A stretch of DNA of 64,000 nucleotides from Marininema halotolerans (GCF_900116235.1 NZ_FPAA01000001.1:248001-312000), one strand, 5' to 3'; shown: positions 27,749-37,284, counted from the stretch's first letter. Numbers and translations: made by a program. The notes: generated by a model not told the origin, from the sequence alone.

Positions 27749-28393
27749 ATGAAATTGCCGAAATCTCATTCATATCTCACCGTTTCAGGCTATAGTGAGA
27801 GCGAACTCCACATACAAAAATCTCGTTTTATTGCCTATATTAATCGTGTCGACACGGAAGTCGAAGCACAATCCTTTGTACAAGAGATCTCAAAAATGCA
27901 TCGAGAAGCGAATCATAATTGTTATGCCTATGTTGTTCGCGAGAACGGGAATCTTCAACGTTCCTCGGATGACGGCGAACCAGCAGGCACGGCTGGGCGT
28001 CCCATTTTAGAAGTCATTCGAAACCGTGAACTGACGGACACGGTCATTGTGGTAACTCGTTACTTTGGCGGAATTAAACTAGGTGCTGGTGGATTAATTC
28101 GTGCCTATAGCGCCTCCGCTGCTACTGGATTGGATCAAAATCCAACCCTTGAATGGATACTCCATCGTTATCTCACCATTACCGTCGATTATCATGTAAT
28201 GGGAAAAGTGGAGCACGAATTACGCCAAAGCGGTTACGAGATGGAATCCACTCGATTTACGGATACCGTATCGTTTCCCCTCTGGATACCTGTGGGAGAG
28301 GAGCAACCCCTCCTGGATCAAATCGCCGAACAAACGAGTGGCATGGCTCATGTAGACAAGGGGAAACAAGAGTACCGCCCTCGTTATTCATAA
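27749..28393 (+). CDS. yigZ: YigZ/YvyE (IMPACT family) protein
   Basis: The 214-aa protein has the N-terminal UPF0029/IMPACT domain with SRFIAYINRV, HNCYAYVV, SSDDGEPAGTAGRPIL and VTRYFGGIKLGAGGLIRAY, and the C-terminal DUF1949 domain. The IMPACT family is linked to translation control; the bacterial function is not settled. It lies next to an LCP gene, as yvyE does in Bacillus. Its ribosome binding site is weak (AAAGG close to the ATG). It converges on metQ with a shared terminator. Confidence 0.93.
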   Translation: MKLPKSHSYLTVSGYSESELHIQKSRFIAYINRVDTEVEAQSFVQEISKMHREANHNCYAYVVRENGNLQRSSDDGEPAGTAGRPILEVIRNRELTDTVIVVTRYFGGIKLGAGGLIRAYSASAATGLDQNPTLEWILHRYLTITVDYHVMGKVEHELRQSGYEMESTRFTDTVSFPLWIPVGEEQPLLDQIAEQTSGMAHVDKGKQEYRPRYS

Positions 28394-28435
28394 CAAGACC
28401 CCTCCCCCAGTCCTGACAAATACTCATTCACACGA

Positions 28436-28477
28436 AAAAAAAGGAGGGCCCCATTTAAATGGCGCCCTCCTTTTTTT
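28436..28477. terminator. Bidirectional terminator between yigZ and metQ
   Basis: Long arms with seven A on one side and seven T on the other (AAAAAAAGGAGGGC / GCCCTCCTTTTTTT) plus an inner CCATTT / AAATGG. It is T-tailed on both strands and its end overlaps the metQ stop codon. Confidence 0.92.
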
Positions 28478-29267
28478 ATTTAGCTGGAACAATGTTCCCT
28501 TTGTATTTCTTTTCGATAAACTTCCTTGTCTCTTTGGAATGCAAAGCCTTAGCTAATTTCTTGATTGCTGCTTTATTTTCATTGCCCTCTTTTACTGCCA
28601 GAACATTCACATAGGGGGAATCCGGTCCTTCCCGGAAAATCGCATCCTTTTTCGGGTCCATTTTCGCTTGCAGGGCATAGTTTGTGTTAATTACTGCAAG
28701 ATCGACCTGATCCAATACCCGTGGTAAAGTAGCCGCCTCCATCAGCTTAAATTTCAGCTTCTTAGGGTTGGAAACAATATTTTTCAACGTCTTATCGCCT
28801 TTGCGATTATCCAGTTTGATCAAGCCTTCTTTATCCAAAAGCAAGAGAACTCGTGTTTGTTCACTCGTCGCGTTGGTAAATGCGACGGTAGCCCCGGTTT
28901 TTAATTCCGATTTGTTTTTGATCTTATCCGAATAGGCACCAAGGGGTTCGATGTGAACCGGTGTCACATCGGTAATGTGCCATCCGCGTTCTTTATTGGT
29001 CGCCTTCATCCAGGGAACATGCTGGAAAAAGTTCGCATCCAATTCACCTTCTTCTACTGCCTTATTAGGCAACACATAATCTTGAAAGACCTTGACCTCA
29101 AGATTTACACCCTCTTTTTTCAATTGGGGTTTCACATGATTAAGAATTTCAGCATGGGGAACCTGGGATGCTCCTACTTTTAACGTTTTTTCATTGCCTC
29201 CCCCACAAGCACTCAAAGAGGCGACCAAAGCAATACCTAAGGCAATCAGTCCAAGTTTCTTTTTCAT
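28476..29267 (-). CDS. metQ: Methionine ABC transporter, substrate-binding lipoprotein
   Basis: The 263-aa NlpA-family lipoprotein binds methionine outside the membrane. The signal ends in lipobox SLSAC. Family motifs include VGASQVPHAEIL, FQDYVLPNKAVEEGELDANFFQH, HIEPLGAYSDK, and LAVINTNYALQA. The ATG at 29267 has GGAGG nine bases upstream; a TTG one codon before is less likely. It is the last gene of metN-metI-metQ. Confidence 0.95.
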   Translation of the reverse strand: MKKKLGLIALGIALVASLSACGGGNEKTLKVGASQVPHAEILNHVKPQLKKEGVNLEVKVFQDYVLPNKAVEEGELDANFFQHVPWMKATNKERGWHITDVTPVHIEPLGAYSDKIKNKSELKTGATVAFTNATSEQTRVLLLLDKEGLIKLDNRKGDKTLKNIVSNPKKLKFKLMEAATLPRVLDQVDLAVINTNYALQAKMDPKKDAIFREGPDSPYVNVLAVKEGNENKAAIKKLAKALHSKETRKFIEKKYKGNIVPAK

Positions 29268-29324
29268 CAATCATTTCCTCCAACCATCAAATTTTTAAAC
29301 TGCATCGTTCTACCTACATAAGGA

Positions 29325-29981
29325 TTACCGCTTATCTAATCGACGCGTAATTGCATCCCCTATCCATTGCACAAGAAAAACCAGGGCGACGAGTAAAATC
29401 CCACACATATACAACATTCCATCATTAAAGGATTGGAAACCATAGCGAAAGGCCGCATCACCAAGTCCCCCTCCTCCAACAACTCCCGCCATGGCAGAAA
29501 AGCTAATCAGGGTGACACAGGTTACTGTTAACCCCGAAACCAATGCAGGGGTTGCCTCTGGTAGCAGCACTTTGCGAACCACATCCAAACGTGAAGTCCC
29601 CATCGCGCGAGCGGCCTCTACCACTCCCCATGGAATCTCTCGTAATGCAGTCTCTACAATCCGCGCATAAAAGGGGGCGGCTCCTGCAATTAACGGGATC
29701 GTGGCCGCTGTGGGCCCTAAACTGGTTCCTATCAAGAACTTTGCCACCGGAAACAAAAACAGTACCAACACAATAAAGGGAACCGCGCGGAAAAAATTAA
29801 CCACCGCACCCACTGCCTTTTGCAACCCAGTCTGTTGCCAGATGTGCCCTTTATCTGTAATTACCAACAGGATTCCTAGAGGAATACCGAAGAGGGCTGT
29901 GAAAACCGAGGAGATTCCTACCATATAAACGGTTTCCCCTAGCGACTGCCAAACTAAATTCCAATCGACTTCATTAAACAA
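29325..29981 (-). CDS. metI: Methionine ABC transporter, permease
   Basis: The 218-aa inner-membrane protein has about five transmembrane segments and the MetI-type EAA loop [22 protein letters not shown]. It forms the channel for methionine with MetN. The start is TTG, overlapping the metN stop by eight bases, with GGAGG nine bases before, so translation is coupled. Confidence 0.95.
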   Translation of the reverse strand: MFNEVDWNLVWQSLGETVYMVGISSVFTALFGIPLGILLVITDKGHIWQQTGLQKAVGAVVNFFRAVPFIVLVLFLFPVAKFLIGTSLGPTAATIPLIAGAAPFYARIVETALREIPWGVVEAARAMGTSRLDVVRKVLLPEATPALVSGLTVTCVTLISFSAMAGVVGGGGLGDAAFRYGFQSFNDGMLYMCGILLVALVFLVQWIGDAITRRLDKR

Positions 29982-30987
29982 CCGTAACCACCTCCGTCTT
30001 CACAGCGGTCTCCCTGAGAAGATCGAGTACACCTGCTACTCCTTCGCCACTTCCCTCCAGATCAAAGGTCCAGGCCTCCGAGGGTTTCGTACTCCCGGCA
30101 AGAACATGAACATGAACCCCTTTCGCCTCGGATTCCTCCCCAAGCTGCTTCCACGTAGAAGGAAGATCACGGAACCAAACGCGTACAACCGTGCCCAATG
30201 CCTTGTTGGTGATCGCTTTGCCAACCCCTTGGACATCTTCTTCCATCTCTGTTTGACGCACAAATTGTCGGGTCGCGGGATGAGTCGGATGATTGAACAC
30301 ATCCGATACCTTCCCTTCTTCAATGATGTAACCATCATCCATCACGGCTACGCGCTGACAAATGGAACGTACCACACTCATTTCATGCGTAATTAATACC
30401 ATAGTGATCCCCATATCGCGATGAATATCCCGTAAGAGTTGTAAGATGGATGCCGTGGTTTCGGGGTCCAATGCGGATGTCGCCTCATCACATAATAAAA
30501 CCGTCGGGTTATTTGCTAAGGCACGTGCAATGCCAACGCGTTGCTTTTGCCCCCCAGAAAGTTGAGAAGGATAGGCATGAGCACGATCCGACAAACCCAC
30601 TCGTTCCAGCAATTCATTCACTTTCCCTTGAATCTCCGCCTTCGATTTCCCTGCCACTTCGAGGGAAAAAGCGACATTTTCCCATACCGTGCGCGACCAT
30701 AGTAAATTAAAATGCTGAAATATGATTCCGATCTTTGTACGCGCATGTCGCAATTCCTTCTCACTCAACAGGGACATTTCTTTTCCATCCACCCAGACTT
30801 CACCAGAAGTCGGAGTTTCCAATCCATTAATCAGTCGAAGCAATGTACTTTTCCCTGCCCCACTTCGGCCGATGATACCAAAAATCTCACCCGCTTTAAT
30901 ATCCAGATCCACCCCTGTTAAGGCACTCACGGATGTAGTTCCCTTACGTGAGGGATAGATTTTTTCAATCTCTTTCAACTGAATCAT
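29974..30987 (-). CDS. metN: Methionine ABC transporter, ATP-binding protein with NIL domain
   Basis: The 337-aa protein has an ABC ATPase domain (Walker [10 protein letters not shown] about residues 39-47, signature [10 protein letters not shown], Walker [15 protein letters not shown]-loop ITHEMSV) and a C-terminal ACT-like NIL domain (about 260-337), which binds methionine and inhibits transport when it is abundant. First gene of metNIQ, controlled by the SAM-I riboswitch upstream. Confidence 0.96.
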   Translation of the reverse strand: MIQLKEIEKIYPSRKGTTSVSALTGVDLDIKAGEIFGIIGRSGAGKSTLLRLINGLETPTSGEVWVDGKEMSLLSEKELRHARTKIGIIFQHFNLLWSRTVWENVAFSLEVAGKSKAEIQGKVNELLERVGLSDRAHAYPSQLSGGQKQRVGIARALANNPTVLLCDEATSALDPETTASILQLLRDIHRDMGITMVLITHEMSVVRSICQRVAVMDDGYIIEEGKVSDVFNHPTHPATRQFVRQTEMEEDVQGVGKAITNKALGTVVRVWFRDLPSTWKQLGEESEAKGVHVHVLAGSTKPSEAWTFDLEGSGEGVAGVLDLLRETAVKTEVVTVV

Positions 30988-31004
30988 GAATTCACCGCCT
31001 GTAT

Positions 31005-31173
31005 AATAAAAATCCTTTCCGCAAGATGCAGAAAGGATTCGTCAAGTTGATTTCTCCTCCCTCATCTCCCAGAACATAACTGTTCTGCAGGAATTGGCAC
31101 CTTTATCGTTATTTTCATAACGATTGGTTGCCGGGCTTCATCGGGCCAGTCCCTCCACCTCTCTTGATAAGAG
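31005..31173 (-). ncRNA. SAM-I riboswitch (S-box) with terminator, upstream of metN
   Basis: Read on the minus strand, the aptamer at 31059-31173 has the S-box core: P1 arm CTCTTATC paired with GATGAGGG, AAGAGAGGTGGAGGGACTGG, GCCCGATGAAGCCCGGCAACC (the conserved four-way junction segment) and GGTGCCAATTCC. An intrinsic terminator follows at 31011-31039 (AATCCTTTC / GAAAGGATT, then TTTTTATT). High SAM should stabilise the aptamer and cause termination, switching metNIQ off. The aptamer is recognised from conserved sequence; the mechanism follows from the family. Confidence 0.95.
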
Positions 31174-31221
31174 AACACGCTAAAAAGCATGTCGCGCACT
31201 ATGAAAATGTAATGAACTCAT

Positions 31222-31249
31222 CCTATATCACCACGTTTATCGTTGTCAA
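31222..31249 (-). promoter_or_regulatory. Promoter of the metNIQ leader
   Basis: Minus strand TTGACA (31244-31249), a perfect -35, a 16-base spacer and TATAGG (31222-31227). It lies about 50 bases upstream of the aptamer. Confidence 0.6.
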
Positions 31250-31439
31250 CGGATAAATATCCCATTATCCAGTTGAAGTAAATCATCCTTTTCATGCCCA
31301 AAACGCTCGCCATCGTCTAATCCTCCGCTAGGTCAATGGCAAAGCTCTTTTTGCCCTCACACGCCTCCTAACCACTTCTATTATTAGGTTAATCGACACC
31401 CTTGATCATTCCTATCTTATGGAAGATCAATACAATCCC

Positions 31440-32894
31440 CTACCGGGGGAAGACCAATCGAGGAAGTCGCTGACGGATGAAGCGAATGGAGTCCATATGA
31501 AACAACCCGGACGCAAATACAGAAGCAATCAATAAGAACGTTGCGACAAGATACTCCATCCATAATCCCGGTAGGTGATTTACTTGGCTCCACGAAATCA
31601 CACTCATCACCGTGAGATAGATAATAAGGTAGATCCCCATCGAACGGAAGCGGAAATTTACAGGGTATGCACGTTGCCCTTTGCGATAAATCGCGAAAAA
31701 CACATAGAGATACGACGCTACCGTCATCACTCCCGTTCCCCAAGCGCCCCACCAAGGGACAAGAACCACATTCCCGATGAAAAAGAGGACGGCTGCCATG
31801 AGAAAGGTTTTTGAAATCGCCTTGGTCTGCTTATCAATGAGCAAACCCACACCCACGATTAAGTGCATCGTGTTCATGATCACACCAAAGGCGATCATCC
31901 ACACCAGGTAAGCACCCGGACCATAATCTTCTTTAACGATAAGGATGAGCGGATGAATGATAAATGTGAGCAATAAAATCAACAATGTACCGACAACAAG
32001 AAATCCACGCGCAATTACACTATATATCCGAGCCGCATCCCCTCGCTCCTTGATGGACAGCGCAAAGGGGCGCCAAGCCAATTGAAAGGATGCAGTAAGT
32101 AATGCGATCATACTGGCAAACCGGGCGGCAACTCCATATATACTCGCTTCCTCAGGCGAATAAAGGTGATAAATCATGGGACGGCTCACCCCATTCATCA
32201 CCCAAAAGGTGAGTAACGTTGGCAAAAGCGGTAAGCCATATCGTATTAAGTTCATCACATGGGTTCGGGTAACATGACGCGTCAAATGCTTACGGAAATA
32301 TCCCAGTAGCAGCAGTGCCACAATCGTTTGCGCGATTGCTTGCCCATAAAAAATTCCGACAACGCCCTTTCCTTGCAGAACAAAGCCGACACTGATCAGG
32401 TTTGATCCGATCACAAAGGCCATCGTACCCACCATAAAGATTTTCATCTGACGCGCAAACCTTGCATAGGCGAGGATTTGCTGAATCACCACATTGGCGA
32501 CTACCGTCAGCATCGCTAGCAGCAGGAGATGTTGGTAACCATCTGCGTTCTTATACAGTAATGTCGCAGCGGGTGATCCGATCATCCACGTTACCCCTAG
32601 GAAAAGCAGACTGATGAAGAAAGGCATAAACACCGCAGCAGTAAAGTACCCCCTCCGATCCTGCTCATCCTTAGCCTCATAGAAATAATAAGCAAATGCC
32701 GAGTCCGTACCCATCACGCAAAGATAAGTAACAATCATCGCAACCGTGTTCGTCATATCCCAATCTGCATATTGAGGATCTTTGAGATAATGAGCAAAAA
32801 CGAGAAATAACAACATCGCCACAATTTTATTTCCCATCAGTGCCATGCCAATCGCCGCTGAATCTGAAAATAGTTGTTTCATCTTTGCGTACAT
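31440..32894 (-). CDS. Polysaccharide flippase (Wzx/oligosaccharide exporter family), copy 2
   Basis: A 484-aa protein with about 12-14 transmembrane segments of the MOP superfamily, which flips lipid-linked oligosaccharide across the membrane. It is a close paralogue of the flippase at 41190-42653, sharing blocks such as MKQLFSDSAA versus IKQLFSDSAA, ALMGNKIVA, DWDMTNT, YFTAAVF, ANVVIQQ, FVIGS, YGLPLLPTLL, FQLAWRPF and GAWGTG. It is separated from the other sugar genes by a plus-strand micro-ORF, so it is probably its own transcription unit. Substrate unknown. Confidence 0.9.
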   Translation of the reverse strand: MYAKMKQLFSDSAAIGMALMGNKIVAMLLFLVFAHYLKDPQYADWDMTNTVAMIVTYLCVMGTDSAFAYYFYEAKDEQDRRGYFTAAVFMPFFISLLFLGVTWMIGSPAATLLYKNADGYQHLLLLAMLTVVANVVIQQILAYARFARQMKIFMVGTMAFVIGSNLISVGFVLQGKGVVGIFYGQAIAQTIVALLLLGYFRKHLTRHVTRTHVMNLIRYGLPLLPTLLTFWVMNGVSRPMIYHLYSPEEASIYGVAARFASMIALLTASFQLAWRPFALSIKERGDAARIYSVIARGFLVVGTLLILLLTFIIHPLILIVKEDYGPGAYLVWMIAFGVIMNTMHLIVGVGLLIDKQTKAISKTFLMAAVLFFIGNVVLVPWWGAWGTGVMTVASYLYVFFAIYRKGQRAYPVNFRFRSMGIYLIIYLTVMSVISWSQVNHLPGLWMEYLVATFLLIASVFASGLFHMDSIRFIRQRLPRLVFPR

Positions 32895-33324
32895 TCTCTA
32901 CTCCTTATCCCCTTCACCCATTCTGCACTTCCCTTTATGCGAAGGATTTTCTTTTTATTTTGAATTCGACTTCTTCTCGTCATGCTAAGAAACCATCGTG
33001 TACCTCTTTAATTCCAAGTACCCAAAGCATCGATGACAAACCCCTATCCTTTTAACAGATCCCGCAACGTTTTCAATTATATAATCAATCGATAAACACT
33101 TATTATTTATTTTAATCATCACTAAATTCATTAAATGACACATACTTGTATGTTAATAAACACCTTATACACTCATTATTTATTACAATGAGCTTCGCGC
33201 TTTACACTCCATGAAATTAAGATCTCCAGGAGATTACATTTCCTTTACATTTCCCCGAATGCTCACTATTTCAACGGACTTTGCCGTATAATATAGTCAT
33301 TAAGAGGTATCGGAGGTGCCCCTG
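32895..33324. other. AT-rich intergenic region
   Basis: About 430 bases between the flippase and the plus-strand micro-ORF. ATAAACAC followed by TTATTTATT occurs twice (near 33092 and 33156, the second with an insert of about 12 bases). A TATAAT at 33287-33292 lies in front of the micro-ORF, and a minus-strand TATAAT lies near 33080. No gene is seen apart from these. Confidence 0.45.
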
Positions 33325-33438
33325 ATGAACTACATGGTAGTCGGCAAAACCTTTTGGTTGGGCATTTTCAACGCAGCTTTTATGAGCGTTCCCCTTTGGT
33401 TGCTCTTCTACCTATCCCTACGTTGGCTGATTTCTTAA
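33325..33438 (+). CDS. Micro-protein, 37 aa, single hydrophobic helix
   Basis: An ATG nine bases after CGGAGG opens a 37-codon frame whose product is almost wholly hydrophobic (WLGIFNAAFMSVPLWLLFYL, then SLRWLIS). A TATAAT lies about 33 bases upstream and a terminator about 90 bases downstream, so it looks like a complete small transcription unit. It resembles the 42-aa product at 49950-50078 (12 of 20 aligned residues identical). Probably a membrane micro-protein; function unknown. Confidence 0.7.
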   Translation: MNYMVVGKTFWLGIFNAAFMSVPLWLLFYLSLRWLIS

Positions 33439-33526
33439 TCAAGGACCATGGGGAGAATTTGGGGATACCAAAATATAATGGATGATTAATATAGGGATGT
33501 TCTATCCTTCATAAATAATGATTCGC

Positions 33527-33561
33527 AAAGAGGGTCGCCAATCCATGGCAACCCTCTTTTT
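33527..33561. terminator. Bidirectional terminator
   Basis: AAAGAGGGT / ACCCTCTTT with inner GCCA / TGGC and one mismatch, followed by TTTTT on the plus strand and ending in AAA on the other side. It can serve both the micro-ORF and the minus-strand sugar transferase. Confidence 0.75.
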
Positions 33562-33573
33562 ACACCCTATATT

Positions 33574-34224
33574 TTATCGAGCTCCGCTTCCGGTTAACAC
33601 GACCCAAACCGTTCGATAAAGAATTTTTAAATCAAGGGCTAAGGATTGACGCTGGATATAAAACATATCAAGCGAAAATTTTTCCTCCGGGGTTGCATCA
33701 TAGCCCCCGTTGACTTGGGCCCATCCTGTCAATCCTGGCTTCACCAAAAGCCGTTGTTTGAATCCAGGAATTTCCTCAGAAAACTTTTCCGTAAATACAT
33801 GCCGCTCCGGTCGGGGACCAATTAAACTCATGTCCCCTTGTAGCACGTTGATTATCTGTGGGACTTCATCAATACGCGTTTTACGTATAAAGCGCCCTAC
33901 ACGAGTAACTCGTGGGTCATCTTTTGCCGCCCACTGAGGTCCATTCTTTTCCGCATCCGTCCGCATTGAGCGGAGCTTTACAATATGAAACCGACGTCCG
34001 TTCAGTCCCACCCGTTCCTGTTTATAGAAGATCGGGCCCTTGGATTCGATTTTAATCGCAATAGCCGTCAGAACCAACGCAGGCAGAGTAAAGAGTAATA
34101 GTCCGATCGAAAAAGCAATCTCTAACCCCCGCTTCACAAGGGGATACCAGCCTGATTTTCCGTTCTGCATCGGTTCCGGTCGCGCTTGCGAATCGCTTTC
34201 GTAAGCCGTTGCTTTTGATCGCAT
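33574..34224 (-). CDS. Undecaprenyl-phosphate sugar-1-phosphate transferase (WcaJ/RfbP type)
   Basis: The 216-aa protein is the short type of bacterial sugar transferase: one membrane segment (LEIAFSIGLLLFTLPALVLTA) and a C-terminal catalytic domain with GPIFYKQERVGLNGRRFHIVKLRSMR, TRVGRFIRKTRIDEVPQ, GDMSLIGPRPE and PGLTGWAQVNG. It transfers a sugar phosphate from UDP-sugar to undecaprenyl phosphate, starting repeat-unit synthesis. The ATG at 34224 has GGAG nine bases before; the frame extends further. It closes the main sugar gene set on this side. Confidence 0.92.
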   Translation of the reverse strand: MRSKATAYESDSQARPEPMQNGKSGWYPLVKRGLEIAFSIGLLLFTLPALVLTAIAIKIESKGPIFYKQERVGLNGRRFHIVKLRSMRTDAEKNGPQWAAKDDPRVTRVGRFIRKTRIDEVPQIINVLQGDMSLIGPRPERHVFTEKFSEEIPGFKQRLLVKPGLTGWAQVNGGYDATPEEKFSLDMFYIQRQSLALDLKILYRTVWVVLTGSGAR

Positions 34225-34407
34225 CCGCAAACCACTCCTGCCGTAAATAAATAGTAGGCTCTCCCCAAAAGGGAACTCCAACCAAACTTTTCTATGTTTC
34301 AACTGCTACTCAGTATACTTGAGTCTCTTCTCTTTTACAATATGTCACCATGGCGATTTTACAACGATTTAACAACAACCCTACAGAACCTTAGCACTGT
34401 CATTCAA

Positions 34408-35331
34408 TTATCCCAGGGCTAATTCTTGATAATAATCATAGGTCTGTGTGAGGCCATCCGATAAATGGACGTGAGGAGACCAACCTAAGGTATCCGTCAC
34501 CCGTTGAATGTCAAAATAACTATCCTTAATATCCCCTGGTCGATCAGGTCCATGCACCGTATCTATTTTTTTTCCTAAAACCGATTCCATTAAAGCAATC
34601 AGTTCATTTAAGGTCGTTCGTTGACCCGTTCCTAGATTAAAGATTTCATTATCACCCTTATCGAGAGCAAGGACATTCGCACCCGCCACATCTTCCACAT
34701 TGATGTAGTCTCGCGATTGATCACCATCTCCATCAATCGTAAAGGTCTCCCCTGCGATCAATTGGTTCATTAAGATCGGAATGACACCGGCTTCCCCACC
34801 CAGTAGCTGGCGAACACCGTAGACATTAGCGTAACGAAAGGCTGTATAACGAAGTCCATATAGCTGACTATATACCTGTAAGTAGGATTCCGGTGTATAT
34901 TTAGAAATACCATAAGGCGATAGGGGATTTACAGGGTGATTTTCATCGATGGGAAGGTACTGAGGATTCCCATACACCGCGGCAGAGGACGCATAAACGA
35001 TTTTTTTCGCCCCATATTGACGACACCCTTCTAACACCCTTAGGGTTCCCATGATATTCGTCGCTGCGTCGGCTTGTGGATCCTTGACAGACGTGGTAAC
35101 TTTCGCATTGGCCGCAAGGTGAATCACTGCATGAGGGCGTTCTCTCTCGAATACTTCCATTAAACCTTCATCCTGTATAGGAAGCCGGTAAAAGGGAACC
35201 TCGCCATAAAGATAGTCCTCTTGTCCTGTACTGAGGTTATCCACAACCACCGGCTGGAATCCTTTTTTTAATAATAATTCAACGGTATGGGAACCGATAA
35301 AGCCAGCTCCTCCAGTAACCAGCACTTTCAT
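34408..35331 (-). CDS. NAD-dependent UDP-hexose epimerase (GalE-like)
   Basis: A 307-aa short-chain dehydrogenase of the extended family. It shows GGAGFIGSH (NAD binding), YASSAAVYG, and the catalytic Tyr and Lys in SPYGISKYTPE. The pattern is closest to UDP-glucose or UDP-GlcNAc 4-epimerases; a dehydratase or decarboxylase is less likely. It would supply a 4-epimer sugar for the polysaccharide. An alternative GTG start lies four codons upstream. It precedes the sugar transferase in the same direction. Confidence 0.87.
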   Translation of the reverse strand: MKVLVTGGAGFIGSHTVELLLKKGFQPVVVDNLSTGQEDYLYGEVPFYRLPIQDEGLMEVFERERPHAVIHLAANAKVTTSVKDPQADAATNIMGTLRVLEGCRQYGAKKIVYASSAAVYGNPQYLPIDENHPVNPLSPYGISKYTPESYLQVYSQLYGLRYTAFRYANVYGVRQLLGGEAGVIPILMNQLIAGETFTIDGDGDQSRDYINVEDVAGANVLALDKGDNEIFNLGTGQRTTLNELIALMESVLGKKIDTVHGPDRPGDIKDSYFDIQRVTDTLGWSPHVHLSDGLTQTYDYYQELALG

Positions 35332-35716
35332 TGTTACAAACACTCCCTTTCGCCCAACGATGTGAGCGGTTATCGGTGACGGACCTGAAGGAAGTCCACT
35401 CTCCTTACATAGGCTTCTGTATAGCTAAACGGTTATCCTGTAAAAAAGTTCCCCTAAAAATTCCTAAATACCCTTCGTATACATCAGATCAGGCTGTCCA
35501 TACTCCTCGATTGAACTTATGCGCGATGATTAACCAACTAGAACTTTCGGTTGATATCCCCTCCACCGTACAATATTTCGATTCAAAGGTTGGATTACAA
35601 TTTGACAATTTGATGAATGGGACACCCGTCCCCTTTGTTATCGGCACAAAAAAACCAGAGCATTTCATTCACCCTGGCTTTCTTTTAAACTCAATGGCAT
35701 GAAGCAATTCCTTATT
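35332..35716. other. Intergenic region between epimerase and aldehyde dehydrogenase
   Basis: About 385 bases. A frame covering 35331-35702 on the plus strand has no ribosome binding site and no recognisable content, and is treated as chance. The terminator at 35648-35677 is the only clear signal. Confidence 0.45.
35648..35677 (-). terminator. Weak terminator after the aldehyde dehydrogenase gene
   Basis: CCAGGG / CTCTGG arms with one GU pair, then a run of seven T on the minus strand, about 40 bases after the stop. Confidence 0.55.
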
Positions 35717-37180
35717 TTATTGGATACGCACGGAGATATATTTAGTCTCCAAATATTCTTCCACGCCATATTTTCCCCCTTCGCGTCCAAGCCCACTCTC
35801 TTTGAATCCACCAAAGGGAGCTTGTGCCGTTGAAGGGGTGCCATCATTCACTCCAACAATGCCAAATTCTAGTTTCTCGGATACACGAATCGCCCGAGCA
35901 AGGTTTTCCGTGTAAAAGTAAGCAGCTAGCCCATAGCGACTATGGTTGGCCTTTGCTATGGCCTCTTCTTCGGATGAAAAATATTGAATGGGAGCCACTG
36001 GCCCAAAGGTTTCCTCTCGCATCACTTCCATTTCATCGGTTACGTCAAGCAAGACCGTCGGTTCGAAGAAATGAGCCTTCTGACCAGGGTGCTTTCCGAC
36101 TTTGGTATGGCGATGACCCCCTGTCATCACTTTTGCCCCTTTATTAACGGCATCCTTCACTTGTCCTTCCACCTTATCAGCAGCAGCACTATCAATTAAT
36201 GGGCCAATCGCTACCCCTTCCTCCATACCATTTCCGACCTTTAATTCCTTCGTTTTTTGCGCAAGTCGCTCAGCGAAGGCTTGACCAATACTTTGTTCAA
36301 CATAAATACGATTGGCGCAGACGCAGGTTTGTCCTGCATTTCGAAACTTACTTGAAAGCACTTCATCCACAGCTCGGTCCAGATCCGCATCAGCAAATAC
36401 AATAAACGGTGCATGACCCCCTAGCTCAAGGCTAATCTTTTTCATCGTATCCGCTGCTTGCTTCATGAGAACCTTTCCTATCGCTGTCGAACCCGTAAAA
36501 CCAACCTTACGTACACGCTCATCCTTAAGCAATGCTTCGCCTACCGTCGAGGCATGCGTGCTCGTGATTAAGTTAATGACACCCTTTGGTACCCCCGCTT
36601 CATGAAACAATTCCACAATACGACAGGCGGTTAAAGGAGTCTGTTGGGCAGGTTTAATTACCACGGTGCATCCCGCCGCAAGGGCAGGTGCGATTTTACG
36701 CGTAATCATCGACGCTGGGAAATTCCAAGGGGTTATTGCGGCTGCAACACCCACCGGTTGTTTATGTACCCAAATTCGCTTATCTGTTGCGGAAGCAGGG
36801 ATCGTCTCACCATAGATTCGCTTTGCCTCCTCTCCACTCCACTCTACAAAGTCAGCAGCATATTGTATTTCCCCCTTCGCTTCCAGGATGGGTTTTCCTT
36901 GCTCCAAGGTCATAATTTCTCCCAACTCATCTTTGTGTGCAATCATCAACTCATAGGCACGGCGCAAGATTTCTGCCCGCTCCTTTGCTGTCTGATTAGA
37001 CCATGCGGGAAAAGCTTCATGCGCCGCTGTGATCGCCCGCTCAACGTCTGCTTCGCCTCCGTCTGCACAATTGCCTACGATCTCGCCAGTGGCTGGATTT
37101 GTCACCTCAAAACGTTCATCCGTTGTCGCTTCAATCCATTTGCCATTAATAAATAAGCCATATCGTTTCAAAGGATTCAC
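35717..37180 (-). CDS. NAD(P)-dependent aldehyde dehydrogenase, succinate-semialdehyde type
   Basis: The 487-aa enzyme has the NAD-binding WNFPASMITRKIAPALAAGC, the glutamate motif LELGGHAPFIV and the catalytic cysteine in NAGQTCVCAN. The CVC arrangement and overall pattern match succinate-semialdehyde dehydrogenase (GabD), which oxidises succinate semialdehyde to succinate. It lies inside the polysaccharide locus between terminators, so it is a separate unit and may have no role in sugar synthesis. No gabT is nearby. Confidence 0.88.
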   Translation of the reverse strand: MNPLKRYGLFINGKWIEATTDERFEVTNPATGEIVGNCADGGEADVERAITAAHEAFPAWSNQTAKERAEILRRAYELMIAHKDELGEIMTLEQGKPILEAKGEIQYAADFVEWSGEEAKRIYGETIPASATDKRIWVHKQPVGVAAAITPWNFPASMITRKIAPALAAGCTVVIKPAQQTPLTACRIVELFHEAGVPKGVINLITSTHASTVGEALLKDERVRKVGFTGSTAIGKVLMKQAADTMKKISLELGGHAPFIVFADADLDRAVDEVLSSKFRNAGQTCVCANRIYVEQSIGQAFAERLAQKTKELKVGNGMEEGVAIGPLIDSAAADKVEGQVKDAVNKGAKVMTGGHRHTKVGKHPGQKAHFFEPTVLLDVTDEMEVMREETFGPVAPIQYFSSEEEAIAKANHSRYGLAAYFYTENLARAIRVSEKLEFGIVGVNDGTPSTAQAPFGGFKESGLGREGGKYGVEEYLETKYISVRIQ

Positions 37181-37284
37181 CGTCCTTATTCCATCGAATT
37201 ACCGTGTATGTCCAACAAACAACTGCTCTATGACTGTTGTTCCCTTCGACTCATTTAACAAACCCTGCCTTGGGCAAAAATCAA

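Noticed and set aside
35331-35702. 123-aa plus-strand frame between epimerase and aldehyde dehydrogenase
   Set aside because: No ribosome binding site, no recognisable domain, and it overlaps the epimerase start.
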